Assembly (NCBI GenBank): GCA_011390135.1
Contig: JAABSZ010000129.1
Location: forward strand, 1-11,000
Length of the DNA: 11,000 nucleotides
Origin: JAABSP01 sp011390135
GTDB lineage: Bacteria > Desulfobacterota > Desulfobacteria > Desulfobacterales > JAABSP01
Reading direction: 5' to 3'
Below, piece after piece: positions 5,671-11,000 of this stretch; the stretch's first letter is position 1; every line of letters starts with the position of its first letter. The notes under the pieces are model-generated. The model ran no database searches and had not been told where the DNA came from. It saw nothing but the letters and a program-made list of their open reading frames with translations. The position numbers were made by a program, and so were the translations under genes.

Positions 5671-7884
5671 TTAATCAGGCACTGTGACAAAGAGGTTGAT
5701 AAAGGTCAAAAACAGCTCATCCCGCCAGACACTGCCGTCATACTCATATCCTTCCTCAGGGCCGCTGACATGGGTGTTGTATTTGTACTGAAACGTCACA
5801 ACCCCTTCAAAGACATACAGCCCCATATCTTCAGCAATGGGCTTGAGATTCGACTTATCGAGCCGCAAGTGCATGACGCCCTTATTCGAGTATCCTTTCG
5901 CTTCGGAGTCGTCACTCTTTCTGTACTTCAGCCAGTACCGCTCCGTGGTCCGGGTCAGCGTCACCTGGCCCCCATTGGGCAGGGTATAGGCATGGTCATT
6001 CCAGACCCCGTCCACATTCTGGCGGATTTCGATATCAAAGGGCAGCTTTGCGGTCACGTCGGCCGAAAAGCTCACGCTGTTGTAGCTGAAGTGCTGGTTC
6101 GCATCATATGAATGATCGGTTATGCTCGCGTCCATACCATTGAGGTTGGGGGCGCTGATGGAACCGGTCACGGTGTAGGGGTCCGGAACAAAGCCGTTTT
6201 CGGTCCGCTTCAGGTTTTCCTGGAGGATGTATTCCGGCAAGTCATAGGTGGGCTGGGGCTTGTAGTAGAGATTGATCCACTGGAAATCGAGAAATATCAG
6301 ATATCCGTTGTAATTGACCTGGGAATAGAAGCCGAACCAGTTGTCTCCTTCGGCCAGCTCCGCGAGATACATCTTGTCCAGATCCACATCCACCGGGGTT
6401 GTGCTCTCCAGCCCCTCAAAGACCGAGATGTACGTCGCACCCTCTTCTCCGTCCTGGGTTTTGACGGAGGAGTAGAGATGAACGATCGGAGCGGTGGTCT
6501 CATGAAATCCATCGTTGATCTCCAGGAGCTGATTACCCATGTCGGTCACTTCCGAGACCATGATGGTGCATTCGGGAAAGATATCATCGCCGATAAGCCC
6601 CTCTTCCAGCTCTTCGTACCGTTGATCCACCACGGACCAGGGGATGAGTGCGGCTTTTCCGATGTAGTAGATCTGCGTATATAATCTGCCCTTTCCCGCG
6701 GCCGCTTCCTGGGCATTGGCTGCTGAACTGTAAGGCTCCAGCATTCCGAACTCATCGAAATAGATGTAGCGGTCTCCGGCGGCCGGATAGTTCGGGTCTG
6801 AAACCAGCAGCCGCCACTGATCTCCGTCATCATTTTCTTCAACGCCGTAGATGACCATAGCATGCCCACCCCTCTTCCCGTCTTTGTCCGGTTCGGTGAA
6901 CATCCCCTCGAGCTGGGGCTCTCCGGTGAGGAGAATGGAATAGGCAAAGGCCTTCCAGACCTGAGTCGGCTCGGCATCCTGAAAGCTCCGGTCGATCTTT
7001 TCCGAGAGATCATCCCAGTGGATGTCATGCTGTAGCACCGAGCAGAACTTGTAAGCATTGGAGTCATCCTGCCAGATGGCCGGGGTCGGTGTCTCGCCGT
7101 TGTTGTCGAAATGGCCGTAGAGGTTCGGCTCCCCGGCCAGTTGCTGCCGGGTATAGTAGTAGATGGCCCCGATGGATTGGCCTGCGCAGTGCCCCGAGGG
7201 AGCAAGCCATGAGCCGTGGTTGGCGAATTTGAAATCATCTCTGCCCGGAAGATACTCGGAGGTGATGGGCATCTGGACCTTGAGGGTCTCTTCGGGGATG
7301 GCGCTGACCACAAAGCTTGAAAAATGGCGGGTGGCAACCGTTACAGTGTCCGCTTCCTGCCGGATCAGCGGCATGCCTTCAAACTTTTCGGTTTCCGGAT
7401 CGTAGAAAAAGGCCATTGCAAAGTGGTTCTGAGGGGTCTTTGCCGGAATGGTGACCTGCATGAGTTGCTCGGAGATCGCGTCTGCGCCCTCCACCCGGAT
7501 CAATGGCGTCACCGGATTGAAAAAAGGGCCGGCATTGTGGCTCTGGATATTGCTGGCCGTTACCTTGACGTTTCTCTCCGATCCATAGGCCCCCGGCGGG
7601 ATCTCGATGGTCAGCCCGTTCAAGGCCGATCCCGGAGCTGCTGCCTGAACCGTTCCGCCGCCTGCAGGAACCCTTTGTTCCGCGATGGTGCTTCCGGTGC
7701 CCAGCACCAGTTTACCGGTACTGACCGGCGGAGGCGTCACAGTGTCGTCCGGTGAGCCGCCATCGGCCGGAGGGGGTGTACCTGAATCCCCATCGCTTCC
7801 CCCGCCGCCGCCACAGCCGGCCGCAAAGACCATCAGCAGCATACAGAGAAACAATACCAGCCGTCTAAAATCGAAACTTTTCAT
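5671..7884 (-). CDS. Secreted lipoprotein with papain-like (C39-like) cysteine peptidase domain
   Basis: The 737-residue product starts at ATG 7884 with AGGAG nine bases upstream. A basic start and hydrophobic stretch (residues 8-20) lead to VFAAGC, placing the lipidated cysteine at C24, followed by a glycine/proline-rich linker to about residue 56. Residues 60-190 contain a ZU5-like beta segment (GLTIEIPPGAYGSERNVKVTA), common before extracellular catalytic domains. Residues 215-370 have a papain-fold layout: SGHCAGQS with candidate nucleophile C233, GGHAMVIYGVE with H341, and VSDPNYP with D363/N365 as third residue. The remainder (about 380-737) is beta-rich and unassigned. It probably acts on the outer membrane or cell surface, cleaving proteins or forming cross-links; the substrate is unknown. 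The catalytic assignment is inference from motif order. It is a single-gene unit bounded by DUF1847 remnants on both sides and a hairpin downstream. Confidence 0.8.
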   Translation of the reverse strand: MKSFDFRRLVLFLCMLLMVFAAGCGGGGGSDGDSGTPPPADGGSPDDTVTPPPVSTGKLVLGTGSTIAEQRVPAGGGTVQAAAPGSALNGLTIEIPPGAYGSERNVKVTASNIQSHNAGPFFNPVTPLIRVEGADAISEQLMQVTIPAKTPQNHFAMAFFYDPETEKFEGMPLIRQEADTVTVATRHFSSFVVSAIPEETLKVQMPITSEYLPGRDDFKFANHGSWLAPSGHCAGQSIGAIYYYTRQQLAGEPNLYGHFDNNGETPTPAIWQDDSNAYKFCSVLQHDIHWDDLSEKIDRSFQDAEPTQVWKAFAYSILLTGEPQLEGMFTEPDKDGKRGGHAMVIYGVEENDDGDQWRLLVSDPNYPAAGDRYIYFDEFGMLEPYSSAANAQEAAAGKGRLYTQIYYIGKAALIPWSVVDQRYEELEEGLIGDDIFPECTIMVSEVTDMGNQLLEINDGFHETTAPIVHLYSSVKTQDGEEGATYISVFEGLESTTPVDVDLDKMYLAELAEGDNWFGFYSQVNYNGYLIFLDFQWINLYYKPQPTYDLPEYILQENLKRTENGFVPDPYTVTGSISAPNLNGMDASITDHSYDANQHFSYNSVSFSADVTAKLPFDIEIRQNVDGVWNDHAYTLPNGGQVTLTRTTERYWLKYRKSDDSEAKGYSNKGVMHLRLDKSNLKPIAEDMGLYVFEGVVTFQYKYNTHVSGPEEGYEYDGSVWRDELFLTFINLFVTVPD

Positions 7885-7931
7885 CCTGTCCGTCTCCTTA
7901 TTTTACCTGTTATGTTGGCGGGAAAGATCTT

Positions 7932-8106
7932 CTACACAGCCCCGGCCTCGTTCCGCAGAGCGATGCAGAAGGCCATCCCCAGCCGCTTATAAATCATTTT
8001 CCCGGCAAATACCATCATTTCCTCGATCCGGTGCTTTGCCATCTTCATTTCGGCAGATGGGACCTGCGGATTCCTATGGACAGCGGGCGCAATTTGGGAT
8101 TTGAAC
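7932..8106 (-). pseudogene. DUF1847-family gene remnant B (stop, deletion and frameshift)
   Basis: On the minus strand from 8106 the translation is VQIPNCARCP, then TAG at 8076-8074 where the family usually has Tyr, then ESAGPICRNEDGKAP in the same frame. This resembles the DUF1847 N-terminal zinc-binding segment. One base later in frame it jumps to RIEEMMVFAGKMIYKRLG, then MAFCIALRNEAGAV and TAG at 7934. About 60 residues between the two parts, and the whole C-terminal half, are missing compared with intact family members. A 38-codon piece (ATG at 8047) is open but has no obvious ribosome binding site. The remnant fills most of the 262 bases between tauE and the lipoprotein gene. It shares an 84-base block with remnant C at 82 percent identity. 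Confidence 0.72.
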
Positions 8107-8146
8107 GGACTTCGCTGATTCCTTGATTATGGGTTGTCGGGATCGT

Positions 8147-9190
8147 TCAATCGGAATGAAATTTGCCCAGATCCGAGGGGATTTTTTTGTAGCCCTGTTT
8201 GAAGATCTTGACATGAATGGCGATCAGATACGCTACAAGCGCATAGGTGATCACGATCTTGACGGTCTTTGTCATCGGTATGGTATGCTGGGTCCACAGC
8301 GTCGCGAAGAAATCGAGGCTCAGCAGAAAGGTGAAGAGGATGAGTACATTCTTGGCCCCAATCTTTACGGCAAGATAGGCCGCAAGAAAGAGCCCCGCGA
8401 TGGTCACGCCGGGGACCGCGGAATACCAGAGGGCAAAAGGGACATCATTGAAAATGATATTGAGCAGGGTTCCCGCAAGGGAGACGGCCGCCATCAGGGA
8501 GATGCTGGTGACAATGGAGACCGCGGGATTGATTTTGAAGATCACCGTCAGAATGAAATAGAAAATCGTATCGATGCCGAATCCGATCCAGCCGGAGATC
8601 ACTCCTCCCAGAAGGGAAAAAAATAGGAGAATTGCCAAATTGCCCCTGGTGAGTTCAATCTTCAGATTCGGATACTTGTACTGAAAGATAATGGAGAAGA
8701 AGATGATCTGGGTAAACAGAAAAGCGATGGAATTGAAGATCAGCGTCAGTGATGCAGGATTGCTGATGGGAAGAAAAACCGTGCTGATGGTGACACCGGT
8801 AATTCCGCCGAAGAGACATACCGGAATCACGTTGGTGATAAAAAGCTTCCGGTTCAAAAGAAACCAGCGCAATGTTCCCAGCCCCATGCCATAGGCCTGG
8901 ATGATCAGGTTGAATTGTACGGCTGCGGCCGGATCGATCTGCAGCCGTGTCAGGATGGGGAAATAAACGATGCCGGCTGCCGCAGGGGTTGTGTTGGCCA
9001 CTGTTGCGGCAATCACGCCGAGAAAGGGCATGTAGTAGAACTGCCGGAGAAATGCTTCATGAAAAAGGGGAAACAGCAGCAGCCAGAAACCTGCAGCAAC
9101 GGCGAGAATGATATAGGGCAGGCGTTTCCGATTCTTTTCATTCAGCATGCGTTCTTTTGGCAATCCAGACATTCCCATACCTTGAGCCAT
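8147..9190 (-). CDS. TauE/SafE-family permease (putative sulfite/organosulfonate exporter)
   Basis: This is a multi-pass membrane protein of 347 residues from ATG 9190 with about eight to nine hydrophobic segments. A glycine/alanine-rich first half (FLGVIAATVANTTPAAAG) is echoed in the second half (LLGGVISGWIGFGIDTIFY), the twofold layout of TauE/SafE transporters. Known members move sulfite, sulfoacetate or related anions across the inner membrane; the substrate here is not determinable. The start at 9190 is chosen because AAGGA lies five bases upstream. The frame is open further, to ATG 9355 (402 residues), but that extension is a DUF1847 fragment plus unrelated sequence and has poor initiation signals. 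MLNEKN at 9148 is another possible start. The gene stands alone: a DUF1847 remnant lies before it and another after it, with no visible partner such as a sulfonate-degradation gene. Confidence 0.82.
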   Translation of the reverse strand: MAQGMGMSGLPKERMLNEKNRKRLPYIILAVAAGFWLLLFPLFHEAFLRQFYYMPFLGVIAATVANTTPAAAGIVYFPILTRLQIDPAAAVQFNLIIQAYGMGLGTLRWFLLNRKLFITNVIPVCLFGGITGVTISTVFLPISNPASLTLIFNSIAFLFTQIIFFSIIFQYKYPNLKIELTRGNLAILLFFSLLGGVISGWIGFGIDTIFYFILTVIFKINPAVSIVTSISLMAAVSLAGTLLNIIFNDVPFALWYSAVPGVTIAGLFLAAYLAVKIGAKNVLILFTFLLSLDFFATLWTQHTIPMTKTVKIVITYALVAYLIAIHVKIFKQGYKKIPSDLGKFHSD

Positions 9191-9283
9191 TGGGTTTCCT
9201 TGTTCTGATCTTTCCCTGTTCTGATCTTTCATCAAATGCCCAGCCAGTGTTTCGACACAGTGCTTTTCGTGATCAACGGCTTT

Positions 9284-9367
9284 GGCCTCGTTTCCCAGGC
9301 CGATGCAGAAGGCCATCCCCAAATGTTTATAACCCATTTTTTCGGGAAATTCCATGATTTCCTCGAT
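9284..9367 (-). pseudogene. DUF1847-family gene remnant C (middle segment only)
   Basis: The minus-strand translation IEEIMEFPEKMGYKHLGMAF, then CIGLGNEA, is the central segment of DUF1847 proteins. It aligns without gaps to remnant B (7944-8027) with 69 of 84 bases identical, and both pieces lose similarity at the same points, just before IEE and shortly after NEA. It lies in frame with tauE, 94 bases upstream of the preferred tauE start, so a fused reading is possible but unlikely. No CxxC N-terminus or C-terminal half was found around it. Confidence 0.68.
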
Positions 9368-9452
9368 AAAAGTACCACATTGTCAAATCGGAGAGAAAAC
9401 CAACTATAGCCGAAATTGACCCCAGGCTTGTTGGTGAGAACCTCCTGCTCTA
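9368..9452. other. Divergent intergenic stretch between DUF1847 remnant C and the vapB promoter
   Basis: This stretch lies between the minus-strand tauE side and the plus-strand vapB side. A minus-strand frame from GTG 9459 (SIEQEVLTNKPGVNFGYSWF, 75 residues in all) is open but its later half runs through the DUF1847 remnant in the wrong frame, so it is not a convincing gene. The part from 9459 to about 9370 may be the 5' end of yet another broken gene; I do not recognise it. No RNA gene or hairpin is seen. Confidence 0.4.
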
Positions 9453-9481
9453 TTGACACATATTATAATGTGTAATAAAAT
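9453..9481 (+). promoter_or_regulatory. Sigma-70-type promoter with embedded palindrome (vapB promoter/operator)
   Basis: TTGACA at 9453-9458 and TAAAAT at 9476-9481 are separated by 17 bases, close to the ideal housekeeping promoter. An 18-bp palindrome with arms ACACAT and ATGTGT (9456-9473) lies over the -35 end and spacer, the usual place for an antitoxin operator. A very good ribosome binding site AAGGAGG follows at 9491-9497, seven bases before the vapB ATG. The arrangement suggests an autoregulated toxin-antitoxin promoter whose repressor may now be broken. Confidence 0.72.
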
Positions 9482-9504
9482 GCGTCAAACAAGGAGGTAT
9501 CCTA

Positions 9505-9723
9505 ATGGCAACGAATCTGGCAATCGATGATGCATTGCTGAATGAAGCATTAACGATCAGCGGATTGAAGGCCAGATTCTGGAGAAGAAGTATTATCAGG
9601 GATATCTTCACGGGCAGAAGAATATCTTTCTCATGGGGATCAATTTCAACACCGACAAACGGACCGTCGATGACTGGCAATGGGGGCCGCTGGCCGATTT
9701 TATGGAAATCTGAGGTGGCATAA
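9505..9723 (+). pseudogene. Truncated vapB-like antitoxin gene
   Basis: The first 22 residues (MATNLAIDDALLNEALTISG then LK) match the N-terminus of VapB-type antitoxins, which start with a DNA-binding beta strand and helix and usually continue KKDTVNLAL-like for 50 or more residues. After about codon 22 (near 9570) the expected sequence is replaced, and the frame reads an arginine- and serine-rich string to a stop at 9723 that looks like out-of-frame translation of another gene's end. No vapC toxin follows. Promoter, operator and ribosome binding site are intact, so a 72-residue chimera could still be made, but toxin binding should be lost. Confidence 0.72.
9561..9713 (+). pseudogene. 3'-end remnant of a PD-(D/E)XK (DUF1703/PDDEXK_9-like) ATPase gene
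   Basis: In the +2 frame relative to vapB, from about 9561, the translation reads QILEKKYYQGYLHGQKNIFL, then MGINFNTDKRTVDDWQWGPL and a TGA at 9711-9713. The pattern EKKYY...K.IFLMGINFNTDKRTVDDW is typical of the extreme C-terminus of the large AAA-ATPase family with a DUF1703/PDDEXK_9 tail, which usually has more than 450 upstream residues, absent here. It is joined to the vapB 5' end around 9560-9575 with a change of frame. The gene is clearly broken; the assignment rests on remembered family pattern. Confidence 0.65.
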
Positions 9724-9755
9724 CCCGCGTCACACAATCGAGAAGAGAATAACGC

Positions 9756-11000
9756 ATGGACATCCAAAAGATCCTGAAAACCGGAGAATCAGACACCGTC
9801 GAATTCAAATCCGCATTCGGCAAAGAGGTGATCATCTCCCTGACCGCGTTTGCCAACACCCGCGGGGGAAAGGTCATCGTCGGCGTCGATAACGATGGCC
9901 GTCCCACGGACATCCGTGTAGGCCCCGAAACGGAACAGCGGTACTTGAACGAGATCAAGCTCGCTACCTATCCGCAGATCCTCCCGCACATTACGCTGCT
10001 CGATATCGGCGGAAAGGATGTGCTGGTTTTCGAGATCCACGAATATCCCGTCAAACCGGTTGCCTGTAGAAACCGCTACTACAAACGGGTCAAAAACAGC
10101 AATCACCCGCTGAGCCTCGATGAGATCGTCGATCTGCAGCAGCAGAGCCTGAACATCTCCTATGACGCCTATCCCCTGGAACAGAGCCTGAAGTCGCTGG
10201 ATACCGAAATGATGGAAAACTTCCTCGAAAAAGCCCGATCCACGGGCCGCATCAACCTCCAGGACGATCCTTTCACCAACCTGACCAAACTGAAGCTCAT
10301 CCAGAACGGCAGGCCGACCCTGGCCGCGATGCTCCTGTTCGGGGATCACGGCTATTCCATCCACATCGGCCGCTTCAAGGGGCCCGATACGATCCTGGAT
10401 GACCTGCTGATCAAAGATCCGCTGATGACCGGACTCGATGCGGCCATGCTCTTCATCAAAAAGCACATCAACCTCTCCTTCCATTTCGACGGAAGCCTGC
10501 AGCGCAAAGAGCGGTGGCAGTATCCCCTGCCCGCGCTTCGGGAACTGCTGCTGAACGCGGCCGTGCATCGGGACTACAAGAGCGCGTCCGATATCGTGAT
10601 CAAGATCTTCGATCACCGGATCATCTTCACCAGCCCCGGAAAACTTTACGAAGACCTGACCATCGACGACCTGCAGGGGGACGATTATGTCTCCGCCATC
10701 CGCAACCGGCTGCTGGCAGATGCTTTTTATCTGATGGGGGATATCGAAAAGTACGGCACGGGCTTTGTGCGCATCCGAAAATGGTTGAAGGAGTATCCGG
10801 AGATCCGGATGGAGATGCAGGAGAAAGGGGATTTCTTCCGGGTCGAGCTGATCACTATGCCTCCTGATGGCGATGCTGAAGGCCCTTACAAGCCCGAAGA
10901 GTGGTATGAAAGGTTGCCCGAAAAGTTGCCTGAAAAGCTGTCGGATCTACAGCAAAATATCTTGAACCAGATGCAGAATGACCCGGAAGTCACCTATGTT
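9756..11000 (+). CDS. COG2865-type regulator: AlbA_2 (Schlafen-like) domain plus HATPase domain, 3' partial
   Basis: Open for 415 codons from ATG 9756 to the right edge. The N-terminal AlbA_2/divergent AAA-4 domain is shown by GESDTVEFKSAFGKEV (E16-F-K18) and the signature AFANTRGG at 31-38, followed by IVGVDNDG. A GHKL-type ATPase region follows, with ELLLNAAVHRDY (E263, N267, H271-R-D-Y274) and KYGTGFVRI at about 332-340. The C-terminal part begins with a short LPEK tandem repeat (387-394) and a probable winged helix (LQQNILNQMQNDPEVTYV). Proteins of this type are annotated as putative transcriptional regulators or RecG-like; their biochemical role is poorly known and a link to defence is only inference. 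The ribosome binding site (AGAAGAG) is moderate. It lies 42 bases after the ATPase remnant and is probably transcribed from the vapB promoter. Confidence 0.88.
   Translation, partial: MDIQKILKTGESDTVEFKSAFGKEVIISLTAFANTRGGKVIVGVDNDGRPTDIRVGPETEQRYLNEIKLATYPQILPHITLLDIGGKDVLVFEIHEYPVKPVACRNRYYKRVKNSNHPLSLDEIVDLQQQSLNISYDAYPLEQSLKSLDTEMMENFLEKARSTGRINLQDDPFTNLTKLKLIQNGRPTLAAMLLFGDHGYSIHIGRFKGPDTILDDLLIKDPLMTGLDAAMLFIKKHINLSFHFDGSLQRKERWQYPLPALRELLLNAAVHRDYKSASDIVIKIFDHRIIFTSPGKLYEDLTIDDLQGDDYVSAIRNRLLADAFYLMGDIEKYGTGFVRIRKWLKEYPEIRMEMQEKGDFFRVELITMPPDGDAEGPYKPEEWYERLPEKLPEKLSDLQQNILNQMQNDPEVTYV

Noticed and set aside
6112..6684. Plus-strand frame of 190 codons inside the lipoprotein gene
   Set aside because: It is antisense to a well-supported lipoprotein gene with signal peptide and domain motifs, and its translation shows no known features.
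9789..10616. Minus-strand frame of 275 codons inside the COG2865-type gene
   Set aside because: The plus-strand product has conserved AlbA_2 and HATPase motifs, and the antisense product is the usual artefact of its codon bias.

Overview
The window looks like an accessory, recombination-worn stretch of a bacterial chromosome. No rRNA, tRNA, CRISPR array or complete insertion sequence is visible. Three things suggest a sulfate-reducing or related anaerobic member of the Desulfobacterota: remnants of the DUF1847 metal-binding family, an AAA-like ATPase carrying a PD-(D/E)XK tail, and moderately high GC with GC-rich third positions. This is inference; no phylogenetic marker gene is present.

Nearly everything from 1 to 9190 lies on the minus strand, so it is read from right to left. 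It runs: a TauE/SafE-type permease (9190-8147); a secreted cysteine-peptidase-like lipoprotein (7884-5671) with a hairpin after its stop; a YdjM-type membrane hydrolase (5161-4556) overlapping a two-helix membrane protein (4559-3933); a small unknown frame (3881-3693); an AAA-like ATPase with a PD-(D/E)XK-like C-terminus (3674-2094); an overlapping antitoxin/ParE-type toxin pair (2062-1503); and the 5' part of a type I restriction endonuclease gene, hsdR (1457 to beyond the left edge). From 5161 down to hsdR the spacing is tight (overlaps, or gaps of about 18 to 50 bases), so one polycistronic unit is plausible.

The plus strand is used only at the right end. A strong promoter with a palindrome in its spacer and a very good ribosome binding site lead into a vapB-like antitoxin. 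That antitoxin is cut after about 22 codons and joined out of frame to the 3' end of a PD-(D/E)XK (DUF1703-like) ATPase gene. Next comes a COG2865-type regulator (AlbA_2 plus HATPase) that runs off the right edge.

The most unusual signal is that pieces of DUF1847 genes lie in the gaps between the minus-strand genes. One is between ydjM and the lipoprotein gene, one is between the lipoprotein gene and tauE, and one is immediately upstream of tauE. In addition, the 3' end of a DUF1847 gene with its trailing sequence occurs twice as a 76-bp direct repeat; one copy forms the C-terminus of the AAA-like ATPase. Each DUF1847 piece is deleted differently. The gaps therefore look like recombination scars, or the remains of a multicopy gene family into which other genes were inserted. 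Together with hsdR, the toxin-antitoxin pair, the ATPases and the broken vapB, this suggests a defence/mobile-gene accumulation site rather than a single functional pathway.
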